Positions 22,356 through 32,418 of a DNA stretch of 64,000 bases are shown piece by piece. Origin of the DNA: Limnephilus marmoratus (taxonomy: Eukaryota; Arthropoda; Insecta; Trichoptera; Limnephilidae); assembly GCA_917880885.1 (NCBI GenBank), contig OU862922.1, positions 2,108,001 to 2,172,000 of the forward strand. The letters are read 5' to 3'. The notes under the pieces are model-generated. The model saw only the letters and a list, made by a program, of their open reading frames with translations. It did not search any database and was not told the DNA's origin. The translations under genes and the position numbers were made by a program. Every line of letters starts with the position of its first letter. The first letter of the stretch is position 1.

Positions 22356-22439
22356 TTAATAAATTACTTCGTTTTTACCACTTTTAACAATGTTGGTTTT
22401 GCAAACAATAAAAGTGGTAAAAACGAAGTAATTTATTAA
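22356..22439. repeat. Perfect 31-bp hairpin
   Basis: Arms 22356-22386 and 22409-22439 are exact reverse complements (left begins ttaataaattacttcg) around a 22-base loop. Could be a tiny foldback MITE or a small-RNA hairpin. Confidence 0.7.
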
Positions 22440-22559
22440 TTTAAATCAAAATGGTGCCACAAAATAAGTTTGCTGTGTTAGAAGAAGTTAAATATATTAG
22501 TTTAAATAAAATAAATAGATCGTAAATAAATAGACAAACTAAAGTATTTTTATCACAAA

Positions 22560-22905
22560 ACACGTGTGCGGATCTTTTTAAATGATTTTATTTAAACTAA
22601 AATTAAAATTCTGAAACACAGCTTTCCCAGAAAATTTATTTATTTATTTTACTGTATGATTATATGATTTGTATAATACAAAATTTTGTTTGAAAATTTA
22701 ACATATCTGCCAACGACCTGCGGTAAAACCTTATTGTACTAAAAATAAACACGTTTTCTCAAAATTTAAAACATAGCTTTACTGGATAAAAGAACAGTCT
22801 TGCGAAATCAATTTATGTTTTTTGTGGAAAAGAGTCAATACGTCTAAAATTTGATTTTAAAATGACATATTTCCGGTTTTGTCTGGTTATTCCCTCTTAA
22901 TGTGT
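22560..22905 (+). repeat. Dispersed repeat R1, copy 1
   Basis: Shares an ordered series of words with 41020-41375: actaaaattaaaattct, tgaaaatttaac, atctgccaacgacct, tgtggaaaagagtc, aatgacatatttc. Same orientation, no coding capacity. Confidence 0.65.
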
Positions 22906-23229
22906 TTTAACAGGTACCTCGAATAACATAAGAGAAACAAATTAAAGCGAGCTTTAAGCATATTTTTTGTATTATTATGTATTGTAGATATGTTCTTTAT
23001 ATCACTGTCAAAATTGAATATATTTACCTAAAAATATACCTACAAACTTTACTTACAAACTCAATCATTGGCAAGTTATTTGTTGACCTGATTAATTTCT
23101 GATTTGGCAAAACAGAAATTACCACGCTATTGTTGGAAGAGAATGTACCGTCCCGTCAACGCGGCGGCTATCCTTTGTTGTAGCTCACCCCCCGCGGCCT
23201 GCGATGAGTTACTCGCGCTCTAATAATAC

Positions 23230-23690
23230 CTCCTCCATACACAACTGATCACCCCTAAACGTTCCTGTTACCCTGATACCTAAGAGACTCCACCGCATTG
23301 GTCCCTACACTCATATTAATCAAAATTATTGATAGCTGTTATTAAAAGCTTGTGTTTACATTATGATTGTCGCCTCACTTTTATGTTTTCCTGGCAGTTA
23401 TTAGGGCATTAAGGTTAGTTTCTCGCTTCTTGATAAAACCTTCTCGATACACAGGTTTTCACCCCTACGTGCTTGTTACCCTGCGCATTGGTCCCTACAC
23501 TCATATTATTAAAAGTTTGTGTTCGCCTCACTTTTATGTTTTCCTGGCAATTATTAGTGTGATAAGATTATTTTATCACTTTTTGATAAAACCTTTTCGA
23601 TACACAGGTTTTCACCCCTACGTGCTTGTTACCCTGATACCTACGAGACTCCACTGCATTGGCCCCTTCACTCATATTAATTCATTTTTC
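23230..23690 (+). repeat. Tandem repeat, about 150-170 bp unit
   Basis: About three units. Recurrent words: cacttttatgttttcctggc, gatacacaggttttcacccc, gtgcttgttaccctg, cattggtccctacactcata. The 127-codon frame inside is made of repeated units and is not evidence of a gene. A diverged extra unit is at 24395-24590. Confidence 0.75.
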
Positions 23691-23886
23691 CACTTTTCCG
23701 TAATTTCTACATACATGCAAAAATGCAAACATAATACACAAATAATGTAAAAGTTAGCAAAAAGTAAATATATTAATATAAGACAAAAGTAAGTAATGGA
23801 AACCCAATTAGGCACTACCCGTGTGTGGAAAATATAACCAAAAATAATAAATTACAACAGCAAGCATAAAATTTAAATTTTAAAGT

Positions 23887-24053
23887 ATTTAATTAAATGA
23901 AAACAGTATTAGCGAAACTCAATCGAAAATCTGGAGACAAAAAATCAGAAAAAGTCCCAAGTCGAGTCCCAGCGGAGCCAATAACTTTTTCTGATTTTTC
24001 TGTATCCAGATTTTCGATTGAGTTTCGCTAATATTGTCTTTATTTAATTAAAT
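23887..24053. repeat. Foldback element, family B, copy 1 (deleted centre)
   Basis: Arms (left cagtattagcgaaactcaat, right attgagtttcgctaatattg) are inverted. They extend outward through atttaattaaat on both sides. The centre is a short remnant without the tRNA-like part. Confidence 0.75.
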
Positions 24054-24654
24054 ATTATAGTTTGAGATTTTACTCATAAAGTTTAAAAAATTAAAATAAA
24101 TTATAAAGTAATCGTAGAAAAATGTATAGATCTTTGAAAATATTATGGTAAAAAAAGTGAAACACAAAAGTTTGATGATGGTTTATTTTTTTTTTTGCAT
24201 TATCTTTTTTAATACTCTTTCAAGTAAGTAAATAATGTTAGTCTTGATGTTACAGTTTATAGGAAAAGTGTTTCCACATCTGGATCGTTCAGCCAAAATT
24301 TTTATTATTTTATGTAAAATAATGTTTTATTCGTTATTTGAATTTATTTTGGTAGAAGATTTAGTGTATGAGGACCATTAAAACTTGGTAGGGGGTGTAA
24401 AACATTGTATTGATTGCTGTTATTAAATATTCATGTTTAAATTGGGATTGTCGACTAACTTTTATGTTCTCCCGGTAGTTAATAGCATCATTATGCTATT
24501 TTCTGACTTCTTGATGAAACCTTCTCAACACACAGATTTTCACCCCTAAACGTTTATGTCCCTGTTGCCTACCGCGCTCCAGTGAAATATTAATCAATTA
24601 GATTTATTATTATTTTACTATATTGTCTGTTTGTTTAATTAATACCAAGTATGA

Positions 24655-24780
24655 AAGTGATTGCTTCTAAACTGGAGAGAGCTGGCAGAAAACCGAGATG
24701 AGTGGAGGAAGACTCTTGAGGAGGCCAAGACCCACCAGGGGTTGTAGAGCCAAGAGTGATGATGATGAAAGTGATTGTAA
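24655..24780 (+). mobile_element. RTE-type LINE 3' end
   Basis: Reads AENRDEWRKTLEEAKTHQGL followed by a stop, an RTE-clade C-terminus, then gagccaagagtgatgatgatga as the tail. The same 3' end lies inverted at 63967-64000. Confidence 0.78.
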
Positions 24781-25149
24781 TCATAATATCGATATACAAA
24801 TGGACAATGAATATAAATATAATCTTATAAATATGGGTAAGTACCTAAATATAGATTTAATATGTAAACAATTGCACAATGAAAATACGCCAACCAGTTT
24901 ACTTACAAAGGGATGAATTGTCAATTGTCAATTGGTAAATTCTAGAAGACTGGTAGGAACAACATAAGCAAGATAAAATGTAATAATAGTATGTAAGTTA
25001 AAAGAATAAAATAGTCATTTTTGTCCGTATGTACAAACAACCAACATGAACTTAATAAAAAAAATTAAATAAAATGCTCAGTTTTCTAGGTCTCAGAAAA
25101 CTTCTGCGATCCTTGCAAGACGTTTTATTTAAATTATTATTTTTTGTGT

Positions 25150-25480
25150 TCAAGATTATTATTACAAGAGTCTCAACTGCTCCCATCCAGTTTGGAGTCA
25201 ATAAGACTACAGCACCCCAATCGGAAAGGAGGGAGAAGGGTGGGGGAGTACCCGGCTATTCAAATTTGTCACCAAACATGGTTAAAGTCATATGAAGTGG
25301 GGTTTAATTTCTGAATGGTGACCTCTCACCAAGGTGATACTGAGGGTATCTTGCGTCTTGGAGAGTGCCACAAGTACACGTACTATACATATTTTTTATT
25401 TAATCCGGGATTTGAACCTGCGACCTCCAAATTAGTAGTCGAGGGACTTACCCACCGACCACGGAGGCTGTCAAAAAAGT
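25150..25480 (-). mobile_element. tRNA-derived SINE, diverged
   Basis: Minus strand. tRNA-like head at about 25405-25475 (B box like ggttcaaatccc), body words as in 38879-39270, 3' end at about 25160. Confidence 0.72.
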
Positions 25481-25559
25481 ATTATAAAAAGTCTCTTGCT
25501 TGGAAATTACGAACATGATTTTAAAATTTAAATAAAACAAAACTTCAGCGAATCCTGTA

Positions 25560-26670
25560 AGTTATACGATATAAAATATAATTGATATTATTGTAAATAA
25601 CAATCTCTGAATCTGTCAAAAAAATTAGATTTGATGTAACACTAGAAGTCATGAACATATAGCGAATACTACATTCATACTCTTACATATTAAAATTGTT
25701 AACTGACTTCGGTTGTCTATGCATTCGCGAAGTGATATTCACATTCAACAAATTTTTAATTTTCAAAATTGGAATTGGTTGGAATTAAAATAAGCGATAT
25801 GAAATTATTCGCATTCAACGAATTTTTAATTTTCATAACTGGAATTGGTTGTAAATGTTGTAATTCAGTTAAATGGTAAAGTAGGCAGGTTCCAGTATTA
25901 AAAATAATAGTAATAATCCTTTTGAAATTTGGATTTTTTGGTTTAAAGTTTTGAAAAATGATATTTCGAGTTTCCTCACAAAATTTCTGTATTCTCTCTA
26001 ATTTGTCATGAAAAAATCATAATATTATAAATAAAATTCGTAATATTAGATTTTCAAAGGCAATGATCATGAATATTTTATAAATACTTTCAGCTTCTGA
26101 AATCTCACAATTTTAACATCCCGTGATTTTCCAAGGGTTTGGATCTATTTGATCACCTTTTAAACTTGTAGGCTTTATTTTAAGATATCGATTTTTTTTT
26201 AAATTTCGTTTCTGGTAATTGTTATTGTAATACGTATACCAAATTATTCTACTATTTCGAAACAATGTTTACGTTAAGGTTTACTTTTAATTTCATCCCT
26301 AAATCTTCTATTATTGTACTGATCGTCGTTTGTCCGATCAAAAATGAATCAACGATATTTATGATTGAGTCTACCTCCGTAATGAATTCCTACTCACAGG
26401 TGATTAATTTGTTTGGTCGGTGTATTTAGTTAATGTAATTCCCACATGGGAATGCGTCGGTTCTTTTGGCTTATGGAATGCCTTTGAACTAAAGGCGGTA
26501 TCGGATCTCGATTGGCAAATTTCTTAAGATCGTTCATAAGCTGATGAGCAAATAACATCAAATTATTCATACTATATAAGCTCGTAAGTTAAATAATCTA
26601 ATATATTATTGTGAACGAGAATAATATTATTTTTATTTTTAACATAACGAGTAAATCCTTAAGTTGTAAT
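25560..26670. other. No gene; local near-repeat
   Basis: The words gcattc.cgaa and aatttttaattttca.aa at 25725-25770 recur at 25805-25850. Nothing else seen. Confidence 0.4.
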
Positions 26671-26674
26671 ATTT

Positions 26675-26875
26675 TATTTAAATGAAGACAATAATAGCAA
26701 AACTCAATCGAAAAACTGAAAACAAAAATGATACTGTCAAATCTAGGACTCGAATCAGGACATACGCCTTGCCGGGGCGGAGCTCTATCAACTGGGCTAG
26801 ACGTGATCTTTTTCTGTTTTCAGATTTTCGATCGAGTTTCGCTAATATTGTCTTCATATAATTAAAATAATATTA
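26675..26875. repeat. Foldback element, family B, copy 2, tRNA-like loop
   Basis: Arms aactcaatcgaaaaactga and cagattttcgatcgagttt are inverted. The centre (26736-26808, minus) is tRNA-like: D-arm agcccagttgatagagc, loop ccggcaa, T-arm-like gattcgagtcc. Confidence 0.78.
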
Positions 26876-26884
26876 TTTCATAAA

Positions 26885-27615
26885 AAAATTATGAAAATAA
26901 TATACAATGCAATGGAAATCTCTAATAAGGGCTTAAAAATGTTTGGATTTATAACTCGGTTAACGGCAAATTTTAACAATGTACTAAACAATTATATTTC
27001 GCATTTGTTAGAAGTCAACTTGACTACAATTCTTCCGTCTGGAACCCAGATTATAATATTCATGTATAAGCTGTTGAAAGATTACAAAACAAATTCGTAC
27101 GTTTTCTAAATTTCAAAATGCAATTATGCAATTAATTTTGACCGGTCAGTGGTTGAGTGGGTATAGCGCTTGAGTGCCACCCGGGCGTCGCGTGTTCGAT
27201 TCCTCGGCTGGCTAAGTCCTCCATCACAACACAAGCAACATTTTCGGCTTTCTGTGGTGGTAGTAGGAGATTTTCAAAAATTGTTGTGTTATTCGTAACC
27301 CGAGAATGTTAGTCATTCTTCAAAAAAAAAAAATAATGCAGCAATTATGTGTTGAACTACAATACTCTGTTAAATGATATGATACTAAAATTGTCGGGCA
27401 GAAGGATTTCAACAACTTTGCATATGTCTAGCCACCATATGTTTTCCACATTGCTCAGAATACTAATAGAATGCTAGTCAGTGGACATCTTCAATTTATC
27501 TTTAAAGAAATGTAACATATTATTCTGAGGCAGTTCAGTTATGTACAATAACTACTTTATAATTTTTACTATTTATATATAAAATCCCATATAAAGGGCG
27601 TTAGTAAATAAATAA
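26885..27615 (+). mobile_element. LINE-d relative, decayed 3' fragment
   Basis: Reads SNKGLKMFGFITRL and YKLLKDYKTNSYVF, which align with the LINE-d thumb region (ANKGMKTLGFVLRT ... ). It is split by a SINE at 27139-27331 and ends with tatataaagggcgttagtaaataaataaataa, like the LINE-d tail. Confidence 0.65.
27139..27331 (+). mobile_element. Second tRNA-derived SINE type
   Basis: A box tggttgagtgggtatagcgc, B box gtgttcgattcc, a 110-bp body and an A run at about 27320-27331. It is distinct from the 390-bp SINE. Sits inside the decayed LINE fragment. Confidence 0.72.
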
Positions 27616-28049
27616 ATAAGAATACAACTTATCCCTGTTGGAAATAGTTCAAAGATCACTCAGTAAAATGATTCTAAAAAACATCAGATTATGTAAGTAG
27701 TGAATTATTCAATGATTTTAAAGTTTTATATTTAAATAGAATCTTTCAAAATACAAAAACTCTAAATGAGCAAAAAACTAGGTACATTGATATCATAATT
27801 ACGTACTGTGATTGATGTCTTTATTTCAAACATCGATAAATTAAATTCTAAATGCCAATTTCCGAAAATTAAAATCAATTTAATAAATATCATAATTGCA
27901 TCACGTGATGTTAAAGATTTCTGAGTGCAATCGAATTCAAAAAGGAGCATTATGTTTATCTAACTAAACAGATTTGTAATAATTAAGTGATTTCAAATTA
28001 AACGGGCTTCATTCTTTTATGCGTGAAAGGTGATATTTTTAATTTTAAT

Positions 28050-28100
28050 GTTTTCTCCAACACCTGATTTTAAAGATTAAAATCTGGTGTTGGAGAAAAC
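28050..28100. repeat. Hairpin, 24-bp arms
   Basis: gttttctccaacacc and ggtgttggagaaaac with their neighbours form 24-base arms (28050-28073, 28077-28100) with one mismatch and a 3-base loop. It abuts the hammerhead-like palindrome. Confidence 0.7.
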
Positions 28101-28495
28101 AAACGATACTTAGAAGAAATCGTATTCTTTTGGACACTTCCAGGTTATCTTCGTTATTTGTTTTTGGGGTGTTGTGCTGTTTTGCGCTACCTCCTTCCTT
28201 AGCCAACGTTTCGGACAGCGTTACAGTGTCCACCATTAGGGCAGATATGACACAGATGGTCTTGAAAATCTAAAAACGTAACTTCCAGTTTATTCGTCAT
28301 TTGTTTTTGGGGTGTTATGTCGTGTTGCGCTACCTCCTTCTTTAGCCAACGTTTTGGACAGCGTTGCAGTATTCATCATCAGTCCACTGCAAAGCGTCCG
28401 AAACGTTGGCTAAAAAAGGAGGTAGCGCAACACGGCATAACACCCCCAAAAACAAATAACGAAAATACTTTTGGCCGTTAAAATCTAAAACCGTA
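28101..28495. repeat. Hammerhead-like repeat family F2, palindromic array
   Basis: Two minus-strand units (28130-28250, 28270-28385) and one plus-strand unit (28386-28495) share gttggctaa..aaggaggtagcg and aaaaacaaataacga. The minus units have the F2 layout gcc-CTGATGA-T-stem II-GAAACGTTGGC with core mutations in each copy (CTAATGG in one, GAA changed to AAA in the other), so these copies look dead. Confidence 0.65.
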
Positions 28496-28527
28496 TCTTC
28501 CAGTTTATGTTTATTTACATTTATTTT

Positions 28528-28983
28528 GTGGGTATCGCCGCCCCGGGAACCATTTATTGGATAACCAACACCCCAGCCAATTACCCCTGCTAAGTCACCA
28601 AAACTACGTTTGGTGACTTAGCAGGGGTACTCGGTTTCATGACGTGAGGTTTGTCTAGGTCTTGGCGACCCACTATAAACGTCTACTGCGTGGCGGGCCG
28701 GATCGAGAGATATTTGTTGAGGGAGACCTAACCTAGACCTCTCCAGCCAGTCTCTCTCGACCCATCGCCCTGCACCGCAGTGAGAGGGATGGATTTATAC
28801 GTCCGTCACTCCTGGACACATTGATCCCCAGATTCGTATGTATCCCTCGTACATTTTTCCTTCCCAGAACTTCCTTCTCCACCTTTCCTTAATAAGAACC
28901 TCCAAACAGCATCCCCAAAGATGACATAGGCCCTGAGAGATTTTTTCCCTCACGGCCGCCTGTGTGGAGCTATTGTAAAAAAT
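28528..28983 (+). mobile_element. LINE-a mini-element, full length
   Basis: 5' UTR joined to 3' UTR, about 455 bp. A local inverted duplication of cctgctaagtcaccaaa lies at 28585-28625. The 3' hairpin and tail (ctgtgtggagctattgtaaa) are retained. Confidence 0.85.
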
Positions 28984-29157
28984 ATACATCTAAAAAAACA
29001 CAATAATTAAACACAAGCTCTGACAGTTAAAGTAGCTATACGAACTACATACTTGAAACTTGGGACAGTGAAGGTCAACCAGTGGTTCTAAAATATAGCT
29101 TAATAATTTATTCAACAAAAAATTATATAAACTGAAAAACATATCTTTAATACCACA

Positions 29158-29850
29158 ATGGATATCCAGTCATTCATATCAAACGCAGAAAAGGCAGTCA
29201 ATGCTATCAACAAAGTGCTTCTTGACCCTGGCAACAAATTTAATAAGGACCAAATAGCAAAAATTACTCCGATAGCATGTGAAATATTAGCGTCAATCGG
29301 CAGCATGTCGGCAGCGGTAGCCACCAAAACTGGCACCTTGGAAGGTGAACTGAGGGCCTATAAAGAAATTCAAAAAAACATACCACCCCAAAACAATTTC
29401 AATATTTGTGAGGCTATCAATGAAATTAACGAAATTAATGAGAGGTCAAAAAACATCATTCTGTGCAACGTGCCCGAAAGCACGAAGGTAGCAGTTACAG
29501 ACAAAATTATGGAAGATCAAACTGCAGTAACAGAAATAATTTCCAAAATTGACACACCTGCAATAAACAATATTGTAAAAATGTATCGATTTGGTAAATA
29601 TAACAGTAATAAACCAAGACCTATAAAAATCCATTTTGATAATTCCCAGACAGCAAGAACACTACAAGGAAAAAAACATCTCTTAAAGGACAACCTACGC
29701 ATTTACTCTGACTCGACCCCAGCACAGCAAAAGCATCTAACGGACCTACGAGTAGAACTAGAAAAACGAAAAGCTAATGGTGAGACAGACATAACAATTA
29801 AATACGTAAATTCGTCTCCCAAAATCGTCAACATTCATCCAAAAAACTGA
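29158..29850 (+). CDS. LINE-d ORF1 (gag-like RNA-binding protein)
   Basis: 230 codons, intact. The N-terminal third is helical (residues 1-75). The middle and C-terminal parts resemble the RRM-like core of LINE ORF1 proteins: RSKNIILCNVPES, YRFGKYNSNKPRPIKIHFDN, ARTLQGKKHLLKDNLRIYSD, and a C-terminal EKRKANGETDITIKYVN. No CCHC zinc knuckle. It would coat element RNA. The start is preceded by an A at -3 (ccacaatgg). pol follows 5 bases after the stop. Confidence 0.8.
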   Translation: MDIQSFISNAEKAVNAINKVLLDPGNKFNKDQIAKITPIACEILASIGSMSAAVATKTGTLEGELRAYKEIQKNIPPQNNFNICEAINEINEINERSKNIILCNVPESTKVAVTDKIMEDQTAVTEIISKIDTPAINNIVKMYRFGKYNSNKPRPIKIHFDNSQTARTLQGKKHLLKDNLRIYSDSTPAQQKHLTDLRVELEKRKANGETDITIKYVNSSPKIVNIHPKN

Positions 29851-31932
29851 GTACTATGAAAATATATTATCAAAACGTCCGTGGATTACGAACTAAATTA
29901 AACGAACTACGTTCTACCATATCTACACACCACTATGACGTATATGTGCTGACAGAAACTTGGCTCGACTCGGAAATAAAATCAACAGAACTCGGACTTA
30001 ACAACTAAAAAATCTTTCGCTGCGATAGAAGCTCTAAATCCAGTTCCAAAACAAGGGGCGGCGGAGTGCTAATTGCAATTAAAAAAAAAATGTTATCAAG
30101 AAAACTCAAAACAAAAAATAATACACTCGAACAACTATTTATACAAATTGATACCACCGTAGAAAAGATAATAATTGCAACTGTGTACACACCGCCACTA
30201 TCTGATGCTCTAATCTACCGAAGCCACAGCGAAGACGTTGAAGATCTACTATACAAATACCCTAGCTCTAAAATTATTATTCTTGGGGATTACAACCTCC
30301 CTAACCTGAAGTGGAAATCAAGTGATAGTGGCTTCATTGTAAATGAGGGCGAAAATGATCGTGCACGTGAGATTTTGGATATGACAAATTTTTTAAATCT
30401 TTTCCAACATAACTTTATATACAATGCAAATAATCGCTTACTAGATCTAGCAATATCAAATTATCCTAAATTGGTCATTGACAAATGTAATGATCCTCTC
30501 TTACCTGTTGATAACCACCACCCCCCTCTTTATATTAAGCTAAATGTGTGTAGCGTCAAACCAAAACACGTTGAAGAGACTCTCAACTACAAACGTGCAG
30601 ATTTTGAATCTATAAATTATCATCTTTCCCGTATCGACTGGTCTTTTTTATCGGACGTGAATACTGACAAATCCTTAGATAATTTATATTCAATATTGTC
30701 TAGCACCATAAAATCATATGTACCACTATATACTCCTAAAAAACATACATATCCAACTTATTTCTCACCAGAACTAAAAGCCTCACTTCAACAAAAAAAA
30801 ACTTCATAAAAAATTCAAAGAAACTCGATCGTTGATCGACTATGCAATTTTCAGTGAAACTAGAAAATAATGCAAAGATCTTTCTAAAATCTGTTATAAA
30901 ACATATATAAACTCTATCGAAAACACAGCTTTGCACTCAAGTAATCTCTGGAAATTTATCAAAACACTAAACAACGACAGCACAAACTATCCACCACAAA
31001 TGCATATGGACGACAAATGTGCTAACAGCACACAAGATATCGTAAATCTTTTCTCAGATTTCTTTAAAAATGTTTATGATGAGGAAACACAAGAGGAAAA
31101 AATTCCTTCATACACATTTAACAAAACCATACATTTAACAGACTGCTACATAACAGAAGAATCTTGCAAAAAAAAACTATGTTCCTTAGACATTAACATA
31201 TCTGCAGGCCCAGACTCCATCCCGCCAATTTTCCTAAAACATTGCTCGTCTGTTTTGTCTAAACCACTAACCATTCTATTTAACCAGCTACTATCTTCTG
31301 GACATTTTCCTGTCTACTGGAAATCCAGCTATATTATCCCAATACTTAAAAAAGGCGATGAGACTGACATTTCAAACTATCGACCTATATGCATACAATC
31401 TGTATTACCCAAAATCTTTGAATCTCTAGTTCTTGATGAAATATATCCCACGTTAACAGAGATAATAAATGACAAACAACATGGCTTCATTAGAGGTAGA
31501 TCAACTTCAACAAACTTATTACTAAAAATCTTCCGAGAAAAGATACATGACGCCAACGGGACTTGAACCCGTGTCCTCTCGATTGCCGGTCGATTGCTCT
31601 GACCTGGAAGATTTTTCAATGTGGATGAGTGTTTCAGGCTGATAATTATTGCTTATAATAATTGTTACCCTTTGTGCTATGCATAAAAAATCTTGTCTTA
31701 AAAACGTTAGTTTTACAATTAAAAAATAATAATTAATATTTGACAAGTTTAAGTATTTCCCCAATAAATGAAGACATAATTTGTCTCGACGCCACCTAGC
31801 GAGGGATTTAACACTTACAATGTTTCTCTCGCAAAAATAAAGTTGGTTGTTTTCAGGTGAAAAAATATAATAAGCAGTAATTGTTGAATGAAACACTAGC
31901 ATATATTGAATCATTTGGCGGGTACGAGATAA

Positions 31933-32005
31933 GCCGCCATAGCTCAGTGGTCAGAGCAATCGACCGGCAATCGAGAGGACACGGGTTCAAGTCCCGTTGG
32001 CGTCA
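31933..32005 (+). tRNA. tRNA-like, alanine-type anticodon GGC, first copy
   Basis: 73 nt with standard positions: acceptor gccgcca/tggcgtc (one mismatch), D stem gctc/gagc, anticodon stem with one A-G mismatch and loop ccggcaa, T stem acggg/cccgt with loop ttcaagt, discriminator A. Base 33 is C not U and GGC anticodons are not usual for eukaryotic Ala, so a SINE head or pseudogene is more likely than a working tRNA. Confidence 0.55.
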
Positions 32006-32345
32006 TGTATCTTTTCTCGGAAGATTTTTCAATGTGGATGAGTGTTTCAGGCTGATAATTATTGCTTATAATAATTGTTACCCTTTGTGCTATGCATAAA
32101 AAATCTTGTCTTAAAAACGTTAGTTTTACAATTAAAAAATAATAATTAATATTTGACAAGTTTAAGTATTTCCCCAATAAATGAAGACATAATTTGTCTC
32201 GACGCCACCTAGCGAGGGATTTAACACTTACAATGTTTCTCTCGCAAAAATAAAGTTGGTTGTTTTCAGGTGAAAAAATATAATAAGCAGTAATTGTTGA
32301 ATGAAACACTAGCATATATTGAATCATTTGGCGGGTACGAGATAA

Positions 32346-32418
32346 GCCGCCATAGCTCAGTGGTCAGAGCAATCGACCGGCAATCGAGAGGACACGGGTT
32401 CAAGTCCCGTTGGCGTCA
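32346..32418 (+). tRNA. tRNA-like, alanine-type anticodon GGC, second copy
   Basis: Identical to the copy 413 bp upstream. A truncated inverted copy lies at about 31548-31604 on the minus strand. Confidence 0.55.

Noticed and set aside
23367..23750. 127-codon frame as a membrane protein gene
   Set aside because: It is made of tandem DNA repeats; no start context, splice or homology evidence.
28101..28495. CRISPR-like array
   Set aside because: Units are few, long and in both orientations, without regular spacers, in a eukaryotic context.
31522..32327. Two nearly identical minus-strand frames of about 130 codons
   Set aside because: They lie wholly inside the 413-bp tandem repeat units and are identical because the units are; no protein motif.
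31933..32418. Working nuclear tRNA-Ala genes
   Set aside because: C at position 33, an anticodon not normally used in eukaryotes, mismatches in two stems and location inside a transposed repeat favour a SINE or pseudogene.
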